From Nocardioides alkalitolerans (GTDB taxonomy: Bacteria > Actinomycetota > Actinomycetes > Propionibacteriales > Nocardioidaceae): a stretch of 64,000 nucleotides of DNA. Position 1 is the stretch's first letter, and each line of letters opens with the position of its first letter. Location of the stretch: contig CP116227.1 in the NCBI GenBank assembly GCA_038184435.1, positions 3,315,501 through 3,379,500 on the forward strand. The letters run 5' to 3'. Positions 32,730 to 40,874 of the stretch are shown here, one piece after another. Both the position numbers and the translations under genes were made by a program. The notes under the pieces were generated by a model, which did no database searches, was not told the origin of the DNA, and was given only the letters and a program-made list of their open reading frames with translations.

Positions 32730-33617
32730 ATGGGGACGTTCGTCGGGGCCGACGTCGAGGAGCTCCGCGCGCTCGCGATCGAGCTCGAGGCGGGAGCCGG
32801 GGAGCTGCGGGACCTGTCGTCGGAGCTGTCCGGCGCCATCGCGGCGGCCGAGAGCTGGCAGGGCCCGGACGCCACCCGGTGCAAGGACGAGTGGGGGACC
32901 CTCGCCCAGAGCAGCATCGCCGATGTCGCGAGCGCGCTCGACACCGCCGGGCGCATCGTCCGCCGCAACGCCGACGAGCAGGAGGGCGTCAGCAGCGCCG
33001 ACTCGACGGCACCGCAGGGCTACGGCTGGCTCTCCCTCGTGCCGGGCGGCATCGCGACCGCCAACGCGCTGAAGAAGATCTGGGGCGCCGGCAAGGGCCT
33101 GCTGCAGCTGCGCGGGTTCTTCGACGCGCTGCGCCACCCGGCGACCGGGTTCGGTGCGCTGACCCGGTTCGAGAAGGTGCGCGACGCGGTCGAGGCGCTC
33201 CTCGCGACGCGCAAGACGGGGATCATGGGGATGCTGTCGCGCATCTCGCTGCCCCTCACCGCCCTGCAGGGGGCGTGGCAGGCGGTGGCCGGCACCGGCT
33301 ACGAGGGCTGGCGCGACACCGTCGGACGGATCGTCGGCGGCGCGGGCGCGGTGGGTGCCGTCACCCTCCTCGTCGGTGGCACCGCCCTGGCGGCGCCGAT
33401 CGCGACGGCGGCGGCGATCGGGGTCGCGGCCTACGGCGTGTGGAGCGCCGGCAACTACGTGTACGACAACCGCGCCGCCATCGGGCAGTTCGTCTCCCGC
33501 GCCGCCGAGGGCGTCTCCACCTGGGCCTCCGACCAGGCGTCCCGGGCGCTCGACTCGGCCCGCGACTGGGCCCGCGGCTTCCTCGGCCTCGGCCGGCCGG
33601 CGGCGGTGGGCTCGTGA
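32730..33617 (+). CDS. WXG100-like N-terminal domain protein with membrane segment
   Basis: A 295-residue protein with an N-terminal four-helix-hairpin-like WXG region (residues 1-85; W43-Q-G45 in the turn) as in type VII secretion substrates. A middle linker follows (100-195) and then two hydrophobic helices at about 202-240 (GGAGAVGAVTLLVGGTALAAP, IATAAAIGVAAYGVWS). The tail is amphipathic. I do not recognise the C-terminal part. The ATG at 32730 is preceded by GAGGAGGAG at good spacing; a GTG at 32721 would overlap that ribosome site. First gene of a three-gene operon with four-base overlaps. Could be a secreted pore-like or membrane-inserting effector, or a membrane anchor (inference). 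Confidence 0.75.
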   Translation: MGTFVGADVEELRALAIELEAGAGELRDLSSELSGAIAAAESWQGPDATRCKDEWGTLAQSSIADVASALDTAGRIVRRNADEQEGVSSADSTAPQGYGWLSLVPGGIATANALKKIWGAGKGLLQLRGFFDALRHPATGFGALTRFEKVRDAVEALLATRKTGIMGMLSRISLPLTALQGAWQAVAGTGYEGWRDTVGRIVGGAGAVGAVTLLVGGTALAAPIATAAAIGVAAYGVWSAGNYVYDNRAAIGQFVSRAAEGVSTWASDQASRALDSARDWARGFLGLGRPAAVGS

Positions 33618-34492
33618 GCACCACCATGAGCGCCACCGTGAGCACCGCCGCGAGCACCGTGGACCCGGCGGCCGACGCACCGGCCGAGATCGCGACGCCG
33701 GTCGTCACCCTCACCGACGAGGAGCTGGCCGTGCTCGGCCACGCGGAGGGGCCGGCGGTCACGCCGTACCTCGCCGACCTCACCGGCGCGGTCCGCGACC
33801 AGGCGCTCGCCACGGCGCTCCGCGGGCTGCTGGCCCGCGGCATCGTCTCGTCGCCCGGCGGCGACGGCGCGCCCGAGCGGCAGGGCGACCGCGTCGAGCT
33901 CGACCTGCTCGTGCGGCAGGACGTGCTCTCCGTGCTGACCCTGCGCCGGGCCGCGGGCACCGTCGTGGCGGTCGCCCGCACCGGCGCCACCGTGCAGGAC
34001 TTCCTCTACGCCCACCTCGTCGCCGAGTTCGTGCTGGTCGAGCAGGTCGGCACCGACGGGCACCACCGGTTCTCCCTCGGCCGGGCCGCGGACCTCGGCG
34101 ACCTCCTCGTGGGCGCGGTCCTCCACCCCGAGGCCGCGAGCGGCGCGGCGGACGCCCCGGTCACGCTCTCCGTCCCGGCGGGCGACGTGTCCGGACCGGC
34201 CGCGGTCGCCGTCACGCCTCCGGCCCTCATGGCGCAGCTGGGCGCGGCCCACCTCCGCTCCGACGTGACCGTGCTGCGGGCCGGGGCGGACGTCGCACCG
34301 GGCGGGCCCGGCGAGCTGCTCGGCCTCTTCACCGGGCCCCGTGGCTGCTGGGTGGCACGCACCGCGGCGGGCAGCGGACAGGTCCGGATCGCCCCCGTCG
34401 ACGTGGAGCAGGTGCGTCGCGACGTACGAGCCCTGGCGGCGGACGCCGCACCCACCCCCGAGAGCATCACCGAGAGCGGAGACGCCCGATGA
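33614..34492 (+). CDS. EspG-like putative chaperone of the WXG100 cassette
   Basis: A 292-residue soluble protein with no sure family. A Thr/Ala-rich leader precedes TLTDEELAVLGHAEG, then LATALRGLLARGIVSS, RVELDLLVRQDVLSVLTLRR and HHRFSLGRAADLGDLLVGAVL. This order of segments recalls EspG proteins, the cytoplasmic chaperones of type VII secretion substrates; that is a guess from pattern. The GTG at 33614 overlaps the upstream stop (GTGA) and its stop overlaps the WXG100 start (ATGA), so the three proteins are made together. Being flanked by two WXG-type proteins supports a chaperone or adaptor role. Confidence 0.7.
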   Translation: MSTTMSATVSTAASTVDPAADAPAEIATPVVTLTDEELAVLGHAEGPAVTPYLADLTGAVRDQALATALRGLLARGIVSSPGGDGAPERQGDRVELDLLVRQDVLSVLTLRRAAGTVVAVARTGATVQDFLYAHLVAEFVLVEQVGTDGHHRFSLGRAADLGDLLVGAVLHPEAASGAADAPVTLSVPAGDVSGPAAVAVTPPALMAQLGAAHLRSDVTVLRAGADVAPGGPGELLGLFTGPRGCWVARTAAGSGQVRIAPVDVEQVRRDVRALAADAAPTPESITESGDAR

Positions 34493-34755
34493 GCAGCTTC
34501 CACGGCATGGACACCGAGCAGGTGGCCGCGCTCGGCACCCGGATGACGGCGGTCGCGGACCGGCTCCGCACGCTCGAGGCGACCCTCACCGCCCGCCTGC
34601 AGCAGGCCGCGTGGCAGGGCGCCGACCGGGAGCGGTTCGTGCAGGAGTGGGACGGGGCCTACGTCGCGTCCCTCCGCACCGCGGCGACCGCCCTCGAGCA
34701 GGCGGCGGCCGTGGCCGCCGAGAACGTGCGCGCGCAGGAGTCGGTCAGCGCCTGA
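34489..34755 (+). CDS. WXG100 family protein
   Basis: An 88-residue protein of the ESAT-6/CFP-10-like WXG100 family: two amphipathic helices joined by a turn with W42-Q-G44, no signal peptide, and the usual length. Such proteins are secreted by type VII systems as dimers. The C-terminal Tyr/Phe-xxx-Asp/Glu secretion signal (YxxxD/E) is not clearly present, so it may rely on a partner. It is the last gene of the cassette, overlapping the EspG-like gene by four bases. No EccC ATPase or other secretion component is encoded in the window. Confidence 0.87.
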   Translation: MSSFHGMDTEQVAALGTRMTAVADRLRTLEATLTARLQQAAWQGADRERFVQEWDGAYVASLRTAATALEQAAAVAAENVRAQESVSA

Positions 34756-34763
34756 GGGGTCGT

Positions 34764-34798
34764 GGCCCCAGCGCTACGGGGAGCGGCCCGGTGGGGCC
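34764..34798. terminator. GC hairpin between convergent genes
   Basis: GGCCCC (34764-34769) and GGGGCC (34793-34798) can pair after the WXG100 gene and just before the end of the convergent TIGR02611 gene. The stem is short with a 23-base loop and has no T-run, so this is only a possible terminator. Confidence 0.3.
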
Positions 34799-34803
34799 GC
34801 GAC

Positions 34804-35277
34804 TCAGCGGGTCGCGGTCTCGTCCGCGGGCGTCGGGCCCGGGTCGATCTTGTGCCCGGGGCGCCCGAAGCGCCGCAGGCTGTAGACGATCAGCCCCAGG
34901 GCGATCGCCGACGACGCGATGAGCGTGATGCCGGTGCCGACGCCGCCGAAGAGCCACCACGAGTCACGGACCGGCCACCAGCCGGGCGCGGGCGGTTGCA
35001 CGATCCACAGCACCCCCAGGGCCGTGAGGCACAGCGCGCCGAGCGTCGACATCGCGACGCGGAACCACGTCTCGACGCCCTCGGCCGCCGTCCGCATCGC
35101 GGCGCGCTCGATGGGGGCGAGGCGGCGCTCGGCCCACTCGTACTGCTGCGACAGCACCGCGAGCCCGCCGAACAGCATGAGCAGACCGGGTCCGGGCAGC
35201 ACGAGGGCTGCGATGCCGGCGACCACGAGGGTCCATCCGACGATCTCCAGGGCGATCCGCTTGCCTGCTCCGCGCAC
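34804..35277 (-). CDS. TIGR02611-type PGPG membrane protein
   Basis: A 157-residue membrane protein with the conserved AALVLPGPGLLMLFGGLAVLSQQYEWA segment of the TIGR02611/PGPGW family: a re-entrant PGPG loop after helix 1, then WAERRLAPI. Two further hydrophobic helices follow (around STLGALCLTALGVLWIV and ITLIASSAIALGLIVYS). Function unknown in the family. It is transcribed alone, convergent with the WXG100 cassette. The ATG at 35277 is used; length and composition are ordinary. Confidence 0.87.
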   Translation of the reverse strand: MRGAGKRIALEIVGWTLVVAGIAALVLPGPGLLMLFGGLAVLSQQYEWAERRLAPIERAAMRTAAEGVETWFRVAMSTLGALCLTALGVLWIVQPPAPGWWPVRDSWWLFGGVGTGITLIASSAIALGLIVYSLRRFGRPGHKIDPGPTPADETATR

Positions 35278-35347
35278 GGGTGCAGCCTGCCAGACAGCCG
35301 GGAACGGGGACCGGATTTCCCGGGCCTCGCCGCCTCCGCCCGCGGCG

Positions 35348-36070
35348 TCAGGTGAGCCCGAGCGCCCCGGCCGCGTCCCCGGCCAGCAGGAGTCCCACGA
35401 TGGCCATCACCCAGTAGACCACTCCGTCCGTGACGCGCCGCAGCCAGGCGGCGAGGCGCGCGAGCGGCGCCTCGACGCGGTCGCGGAGCGCGAGCCGCAC
35501 CCCGAGCAGCAGGAGGGCCGGGGCCACCATCACCAGGGCGTACGCCGCGACGACACCGACGGTGCCCACCACCGGCAGGTCCGCCGCGGTGATCAGCCCC
35601 ACGGCGGCGAGGAAGGGCAGCATGCTCGCCACCTCGACGAGCACCGCCGCGAGGGCGACGCCGACGACGACGCGGTACGACGCGTCCGGGCCCACGAGGC
35701 GCTCCGCCCACGTGCCCGCACGGTCGGAGGACTCCCCCGGCTCGTGCCCCGGACGGCGACGCCACCACTCCAGCACCTTGTCCCCGACGGCTCCGGCCGC
35801 CAGCAGCGCGACACCCACGACGAGCTGGGCCCAGCGCAGCCAGGTCAGGTCGCCCAGGTCGAGCACCACGTCGCGGAGCGCGCCGGCGCCGAGCACGAGC
35901 GCCACGCCGACGGCGGCGTAGAGACCGCCGACGACGGCGAGGTACGCGGCGTACCGACGCACGTCGACCCGCGGCGCCAGCAGGAGGAGCAGCGGCAGCA
36001 CCAGCGTGCCCATGCTCGTGCTGTCGACCAGCGCGAGGCCGACCAGCGCGGCGAGGGTGACGGGGTCCAC
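35348..36070 (-). CDS. GAP/Sap family six-helix membrane protein
   Basis: A 240-residue membrane protein resembling the GAP family (Sap, sulfolipid-1-addressing protein of mycobacteria, and LysE-like exporters). The start (LAALVGLALVDSTSMGTLVLPLLLLLAP) is typical, with a polar DSTS in helix 1, and about six helices follow, split by a charged cytoplasmic loop (RRRPGHEPGESSDRAG). In mycobacteria Sap helps export a glycolipid; a similar envelope-lipid transport role is possible here but unproved. It uses GTG at 36070 and is followed downstream by TIGR02611 on the same strand at a 70-base gap. Confidence 0.82.
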   Translation of the reverse strand: MDPVTLAALVGLALVDSTSMGTLVLPLLLLLAPRVDVRRYAAYLAVVGGLYAAVGVALVLGAGALRDVVLDLGDLTWLRWAQLVVGVALLAAGAVGDKVLEWWRRRPGHEPGESSDRAGTWAERLVGPDASYRVVVGVALAAVLVEVASMLPFLAAVGLITAADLPVVGTVGVVAAYALVMVAPALLLLGVRLALRDRVEAPLARLAAWLRRVTDGVVYWVMAIVGLLLAGDAAGALGLT

Positions 36071-36162
36071 GGAGCCGACGCTAGGGACGCGGGGGTACGC
36101 CGCGGATCAGCCGATGGTCGGAGCCGAGGCGTCTTCGGTCGGGGCCGGGGGTGCCGTCCGGA

Positions 36163-36915
36163 TCAGAGCAGCATCGCGAGGGCGGACCCGGTGCCGGCCA
36201 CGACGATCGCGGCGCGGAGCCACGCCACGGGGAGCAGCTTGGCGATGCGGGCGCCGGTGTAGCCCCCCAGCACCGAGCCCGCCGCCAGCAGCCCCACGAC
36301 CCGCCAGTCGACCTCCGCGATCAGGACGAAGACGACGCCGGCCGTGATGTTCGCGGCCATCACCGTCAGCGTGCGGAGCGCACCCGCGACGTGGAACTCG
36401 ACGTCGAGCGAGAGCGCCAGCACGGCCAGCATCATGACGCCGGCGCCGGCGCCGAAGTAGCCGCCGTACACGCCCACCAGCAGCACCCACCCCACCACCG
36501 GTGGGGTGAGCCGGAGCCGGGCCTCGCCGTCCTCGCCGCGACGGTGGCGCAGCCACGCGGCGATGCGCGGCTGCACGGCCACGAGGGCGCAGGTGCCGAG
36601 GATCAGCCACGGCACGATCGCCTCGAACACCCCCGCGGGCAGCAGCACCAGCAGCGCGGCGCCGCCGACACCGGCGACGGCGGTCAGGCCGAGGAGCTGC
36701 GCCGTCAGCCGCGGGTGGGTGCGCAGCTCGTCGCGGAACCCGGCCGCCGCCCCGAGCCCGGCCGGGACCAGGCCGATCGTGGTGCTGACGTTGGCCGTGA
36801 CCGGGGGGACGCCCAGGGCGACCAGCACCGGGAAGCTGAGGAGGGAGGCGACACCGACGGTCGCCGTCAGCACGCCGGCGCCGAAGCCGGCGAGCAGCAC
36901 CCACAGCGCGTCCAC
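36163..36915 (-). CDS. TauE/SafE family membrane transporter
   Basis: An about 250-residue membrane protein of the TauE/SafE (sulfite/organosulfur anion exporter) family. The N-terminal repeat (GFGAGVLTATVGVASLLSFPVLVALGVPPVTANVSTTIGLV) and its second copy (GVYGGYFGAGAGVMMLAVLALSL) carry the family's glycine-rich half-helices. Eight helices are visible. The substrate is unknown. The GTG at 36915, immediately before helix 1, is used; the frame is open to another GTG at 36966 that would add a basic 17-residue leader. It faces the antiporter gene across a perfect 20-base inverted repeat. Confidence 0.87.
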   Translation of the reverse strand: MDALWVLLAGFGAGVLTATVGVASLLSFPVLVALGVPPVTANVSTTIGLVPAGLGAAAGFRDELRTHPRLTAQLLGLTAVAGVGGAALLVLLPAGVFEAIVPWLILGTCALVAVQPRIAAWLRHRRGEDGEARLRLTPPVVGWVLLVGVYGGYFGAGAGVMMLAVLALSLDVEFHVAGALRTLTVMAANITAGVVFVLIAEVDWRVVGLLAAGSVLGGYTGARIAKLLPVAWLRAAIVVAGTGSALAMLL

Positions 36916-36980
36916 GTCCCCCCGTCCCGTCGAGCCTCCCCGGAGGGCCCGTCGTGATCGTGCCACGGCGGCCCCACCCG

Positions 36981-37052
36981 GTGTAACGCGGTGTCCGGGC
37001 TTCCATGGACGTGGTCGACCACCGCATCAGTAGCCCGGACACCGCGTTACAC
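36981..37052. repeat. Perfect 20-base inverted repeat in a divergent promoter region
   Basis: The arm GTGTAACGCGGTGTCCGGGC (36981-37000) is exactly repeated in complement at 37033-37052. The 32-base loop itself contains the 12-base palindrome GTGGTCGACCAC (37011-37022), so a three-part structure could form. It lies between the divergent TauE and antiporter genes, where a terminator would make no sense; a regulator site, an RNA structure or a dispersed repeat are the alternatives. Its sequence does not recur in this window. Confidence 0.75.
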
Positions 37053-37077
37053 GCGGGGGTGGGCGGACAATCGCCCC

Positions 37078-38757
37078 ATGGAGCAGACCCTGACGCTCGT
37101 CGTGCTCGCGGTCGTGGCGATCGCCCTGGTCTCCATGGTCAGCAACCGGCTCGGCGTCGCAGCGCCGCTCCTGCTGCTGGCGGTGGGGGGCGTCGTCGGG
37201 CTGATGCCCTTCGTGCCGGCCGTCGAGATCGAGCCCGAGTGGATCCTCGCGGGCGTGCTGCCGCCGCTGCTCTACTCGGCCGCGGTCTCGATGCCGGCCA
37301 TCGAGTTCCGGCGCGAGCTGCGAGCCATCAGCGGGCTCTCGGTCGTGCTCGTGCTGGCCAGCGCCCTCGTGCTCGGCTGGTTCTTCACCCTGGTGGTCCC
37401 CGGCCTCAGCCTCGCGTGGGGCGTCGCGCTCGGCGCCATCATGAGCCCGACCGACGCCGTCGCCACGTCCATCGTCAAACGCTTCGGGATCAGTCCACGG
37501 GTGGTCGCGATCCTCGAGGGCGAGGGACTGCTCAACGACGCCACCGCCCTCGTGCTGCTGCGGGCCTCGGTCGCCGCGGCCGCGACGGGGTGGAGCGTCG
37601 GCGGGATCGCCCGCGACTTCGCCGTCGCCGTCGTCGTCGCGGCCGCCATCGGCGTCCTGGTGGGCCGGGTCAACCTGTGGCTGCGGGCCCGCACCCTGCA
37701 GGCGTCGGTCAACACGGCGCTGTCCCTCGCCGTACCCTTCACCGCCGCCCTCCCCGCCGAGCACCTCGGCGCGTCCGGGCTGGTGGCGGCGGTGGTGGCC
37801 GGGCTCGTCACCGGCCGGGGCGCACCCCGGGTGCTGAGCCCGCAGCACCGGCTGTCGGACGCCGAGGTGTGGCGCACCGTCGAGGTCCTCCTGGAGGGCG
37901 CGATCTTCCTCGTGATGGGCCTCGAGCTCTTCGGGCTGCTCGTCGACCTCGACGAGGACGACCACCACCTCGGCCGCACCCTGGCCGTCGCAGCCGCCGC
38001 CCTCGCCATCGTGCTGCTGGTGCGGGCCGCCTTCGTCGCCCCCCTGCTGCTGGCGCTGTCGCGACGCGCGAGGCGGGGGGCGGCGGTGCGCGACCGCGTC
38101 GACCGGATGCGGGAGCTGGCGGAGGACCCCGACCGCTTCGCCGCCGCCCTCACCGCGCGGGTCGAGAAGCACGGCAAGAGTCTGCGCGGGGCGTCCCGGG
38201 TGGCACGCCTGCGTCTCGAGCCGGAGCGGATCGAGCGCTTCGGCGCGCGCGTACGACGCCGGCTCGCCGACATCGACTACCTGATCGCCGAGCCGCTCGG
38301 TCCCCGCGAGGGCGCCGTCGTGGTGTGGGCCGGCCTGCGGGGCGCGGTCACGCTCGCCGCCGCCCAGACCCTGCCGGCCGACACCCCCGACCGGTCGCTG
38401 CTCGTGTTCCTCGGGTTCCTCGTCGCCGCGGGCTCCCTCGTGGGGCAGGGCGCGACGATCGGCTGGGTCGTGCGGCGCGTGCGCCCCGCCGGGGTCGACC
38501 AGGCCGCGCTGGACCGGGACCGCCGCCAGCTCGTCGACGTGCTCCGCGCGACCGCCGAGCGCCTGGAGCGCGACGCCGAGTCCGACGACAGCGGGCCCGT
38601 CGACCGCGCCGACGTCATCGACGCCCAGCGCGGGGTGCTCCTCGACCTCGCCCGCGAGGGCGCCTTCGCCTCGTCGGCCGTGCGCGACCTGATGGCGGTG
38701 CTCGACGCCGACCAGATCAGCATCGAGCTCCGCCGTCGGCCGGTGGAGGACGTCTAG
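37078..38757 (+). CDS. Na+/H+ antiporter (NhaP/CPA1 type)
   Basis: A 559-residue sodium/proton antiporter of the CPA1 family, exchanging cytoplasmic Na+ (or K+) for H+. About twelve helices are visible; LGAIMSPTDAVATSIVKRFG is the unwound-helix segment and EGEGLLNDATALVLL carries the ion-binding Asn153-Asp154 pair. A long charged cytoplasmic insert (about 340-420) precedes a further helix pair (WAGLRGAVTLAAAQTLP and LLVFLGFLVAAGSLVGQG), and the tail is a soluble helical regulatory domain. The ATG at 37078 is 26 bases after the inverted repeat; GACAAT just upstream may be its -10 element. Confidence 0.93.
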   Translation: MEQTLTLVVLAVVAIALVSMVSNRLGVAAPLLLLAVGGVVGLMPFVPAVEIEPEWILAGVLPPLLYSAAVSMPAIEFRRELRAISGLSVVLVLASALVLGWFFTLVVPGLSLAWGVALGAIMSPTDAVATSIVKRFGISPRVVAILEGEGLLNDATALVLLRASVAAAATGWSVGGIARDFAVAVVVAAAIGVLVGRVNLWLRARTLQASVNTALSLAVPFTAALPAEHLGASGLVAAVVAGLVTGRGAPRVLSPQHRLSDAEVWRTVEVLLEGAIFLVMGLELFGLLVDLDEDDHHLGRTLAVAAAALAIVLLVRAAFVAPLLLALSRRARRGAAVRDRVDRMRELAEDPDRFAAALTARVEKHGKSLRGASRVARLRLEPERIERFGARVRRRLADIDYLIAEPLGPREGAVVVWAGLRGAVTLAAAQTLPADTPDRSLLVFLGFLVAAGSLVGQGATIGWVVRRVRPAGVDQAALDRDRRQLVDVLRATAERLERDAESDDSGPVDRADVIDAQRGVLLDLAREGAFASSAVRDLMAVLDADQISIELRRRPVEDV

Positions 38758-38770
38758 CGCTCCCCCCACC

Positions 38771-38823
38771 CCGGAACGTCATGCGAGGTGGCGCCCCCGA
38801 CCACCGCAACGCCTGACGTCCGG
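38771..38823. repeat. Decayed GACGTCATGCG-family hairpin
   Basis: CCGGAACGTCATGCG (38771-38785) pairs imperfectly with CGCCTGACGTCCGG (38810-38823); an inner GGTGG/CCACC pair strengthens the stem. The loop GCGCCCCCGACCACCGC closely matches the loop of the first unit at 1841-1890, so this is a degenerate member of that family, again between convergent genes. Downstream, to 38977, the DNA is non-coding and contains two GCGAGCGNAGCGAGCG-like repeats near 38879 and 38947. Confidence 0.7.
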
Positions 38824-38977
38824 GAGCACGCGGCTCGGCGGCCGCGCTCGGCTGGACCGAGGAGTCCGGATGACGCGATGCGAGCGCAGCGAGCGGGCGG
38901 CGCACGGACGACGAGGGAAGCCGAGCGCTCGGGGCCGCCGAGCACGCGCGAGCGGAGCGAGCGCAGAGAGCAGAGCC

Positions 38978-39784
38978 TCAGCGCGCCGCCGACAACCGGT
39001 ACTGCCGCACGCTCAGCGGCACGAACACCACGAGGATGATCGCGACCCAGATCAGCGTGTAGAGCGCCGGGTGCTGCATCGACCACGCGTCGCCGACGGG
39101 CACCGAGGGGTCGTAGTTGCCGAACAGCTCGCGGCAGGCCTGCGTGAGCGTCGAGACGGGGTTCCACTCGACGAGCGTGCGCAGCACACCGCTGAAGCTC
39201 TCGAGCGGCACGAACGCGTTCGACACGAAGGTCAGCGGCATGATGACGATGAACGACGCGTTGTTGATGACCTCGACGCTCGGCACGAGCAGCCCGATGT
39301 AGGCCATCACCCAGCTGATCGCGTAGGCGAACACGAGCAGCAGGCCGAACCCGAGGACCGCGTCGAGGGCACCCTCGCGGATGCGCCACCCGATGAGCAG
39401 GCCGGTCAGCGCCATGATGATCAGCGACAGCACGTTGTAGACCACGTCGGAGGTCGTGCGCCCGATGAGCACCGCCGACGGCGACATCGGGAGCGACCGG
39501 AAGCGGTCGATGATGCCCTTCTGCATGTCCTCGGCGAGGCCGGCGCCGGTGAACGTCGCGCCGAAGACGACGGTCTGGGCGAAGATGCCGCCGATGAGGA
39601 ACTCGCGGTAGCCGACCCCGCCCTCCGCGCCGATCGCGCCCTCGAAGACGAAGGCGAACAGCAGGATGAACATGATCGGGCTGACGAGCACGAAGACGAG
39701 CACCTCGGGCACCCGCTTGATCTTGATGAGGTTGCGCTTGGTGACGACCCAGCCGTCGCTGGCGGTGCGGGCGAGGGAGCTCAT
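38978..39784 (-). CDS. ABC-2 type exporter permease (DrrB-like)
   Basis: A 268-residue ABC-2 permease with six helices, likened to DrrB of daunorubicin-type exporters. The N-terminal VTKRNLIKIKRVPEVLVFVLVSPIMFILLFAFVF and the central GLAEDMQKGIIDRFRSLPMSPSAVLIGR elbow-helix motif are typical. It would form the membrane channel of a drug or lipid exporter with the ATPase encoded just upstream, whose stop it overlaps by four bases. The exported compound is unknown; no biosynthetic gene cluster lies beside it. Confidence 0.92.
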   Translation of the reverse strand: MSSLARTASDGWVVTKRNLIKIKRVPEVLVFVLVSPIMFILLFAFVFEGAIGAEGGVGYREFLIGGIFAQTVVFGATFTGAGLAEDMQKGIIDRFRSLPMSPSAVLIGRTTSDVVYNVLSLIIMALTGLLIGWRIREGALDAVLGFGLLLVFAYAISWVMAYIGLLVPSVEVINNASFIVIMPLTFVSNAFVPLESFSGVLRTLVEWNPVSTLTQACRELFGNYDPSVPVGDAWSMQHPALYTLIWVAIILVVFVPLSVRQYRLSAAR

Positions 39785-40794
39785 CGGCCGGCCTCCTTCT
39801 CGGTGCTACCGGGGGTGCCGGGGGTGCCGGCCGCGGGACCCGCGGAGTCGTCGGCCACCGCACCGGTGAGCGACAGGAACACGTCGTCGAGCGTCGGCCG
39901 TCGGAGGCCGACGTCGAGCAGCGCGATCGACGAGCTCTCGAAGGCGTCGAGCACGCGCCGGAGCGCGGGCACGCCGTCGTCGACGGCCGCGGTCAGGGTG
40001 CGCCCCGTGTCGTCGGTCTGCACCTCCGCCCCGGCCATCGCGACACCGGCCAGGATGGCGCGGGCGCGCTCGGCGTCCCCGCGCTCGCGCAGCACCGCCT
40101 CGATGCGCTCCCCGCCCACCTGGGCCTTGAGGTCGTCGGCGGTGCCGCGGGCGATCGCGCGGCCGTGGTCGATGACGACGATGTCGTCGGCGAGGCGGTC
40201 GGCCTCCTCCAGGTACTGGGTCGTCAGCAGCAGCGTCGAGCCCGCCGCGACCAGCTCTCGGATGACGTCCCACATCTCGAGGCGGCTGCGCGGGTCGAGG
40301 CCCGTCGTCGGCTCGTCGAGGATGAGCACCGGCGGGGACGCGACCAGCGCCCCGGCCAGGTCGAGACGGCGGCGCATGCCCCCGGAGTAGGTCTTCGAGG
40401 GCCGGTCGCCGGCGTCCGCGAGCGAGAAGCGCTCGAGCAGCTCCCGCGCCCGCTCGCGAGCCCGGGCGCGGCCCAGCCCGTAGAGCCGGCCCACCATCTC
40501 CAGGTTCTCGAACCCGGTCAGGTGCTCGTCGACCGCGGCGTACTGCCCCGAGAGACCGATCCGGCGCCGCACCCCGTCGGGGTCGCCGACCACGTCGACG
40601 CCCGCGACCTCGGCGCGGCCGCCGTCGGGCTTCAGCAGCGTCGCGATGATGCGCACCGCCGTGGTCTTCCCCGCCCCGTTCGGGCCGAGGAGGCCCAGCA
40701 CCGTGCCCTCGGGCACGGCGAGGTCGAGCCCCGCGAGGGCTCGGACCTCGCCATACCTCTTCTCCAAGCCCTCTGCTCGGATCATCTCTGCCAT
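39781..40794 (-). CDS. ABC exporter ATPase (DrrA-like)
   Basis: A 337-residue ATP-binding subunit of the daunorubicin-resistance DrrA type. Walker A GPNGAGKTT at residues 37-45, Q-loop GLSGQYAAVDEHLTG, signature YSGGMRRRLDLA and Walker B VLILDEPTTGLD are all intact. A C-terminal extension (about 225-337) with RRPTLDDVFLSLTG is the DrrA-type regulatory tail. It powers the permease encoded downstream (four-base overlap). The ATG at 40794 has GGGGAAGGA upstream. The tail ends in a low-complexity Gly/Thr/Pro stretch. Confidence 0.93.
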   Translation of the reverse strand: MAEMIRAEGLEKRYGEVRALAGLDLAVPEGTVLGLLGPNGAGKTTAVRIIATLLKPDGGRAEVAGVDVVGDPDGVRRRIGLSGQYAAVDEHLTGFENLEMVGRLYGLGRARARERARELLERFSLADAGDRPSKTYSGGMRRRLDLAGALVASPPVLILDEPTTGLDPRSRLEMWDVIRELVAAGSTLLLTTQYLEEADRLADDIVVIDHGRAIARGTADDLKAQVGGERIEAVLRERGDAERARAILAGVAMAGAEVQTDDTGRTLTAAVDDGVPALRRVLDAFESSSIALLDVGLRRPTLDDVFLSLTGAVADDSAGPAAGTPGTPGSTEKEAGR

Positions 40795-40874
40795 CGCGGT
40801 CCTTCCCCTGGGCGCCCACCACACGTGGACGTCAGGATCACAGACCGCGGTGACAGTCCTGATTCATCGGTGGA

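Noticed and set aside
31944..33680. Extension of the MpaB-like frame upstream on the minus strand to give a 988-residue protein
   Set aside because: The extension runs through the divergent tetR and WXG-like genes and is low-complexity antisense sequence; the MpaB fold begins after the ATG at 31943.
38870..38975. GCGAGCGNAGCGAGCG repeats considered as iterons or an origin
   Set aside because: Only two imperfect copies exist, with no AT-rich part or DnaA-box cluster; such strings are common in GC-rich actinobacterial DNA.
38978..40794. DrrAB-like exporter taken as a sign of an antibiotic gene cluster
   Set aside because: No PKS, NRPS, terpene synthase or tailoring cluster adjoins it; such exporters are common stand-alone pairs.
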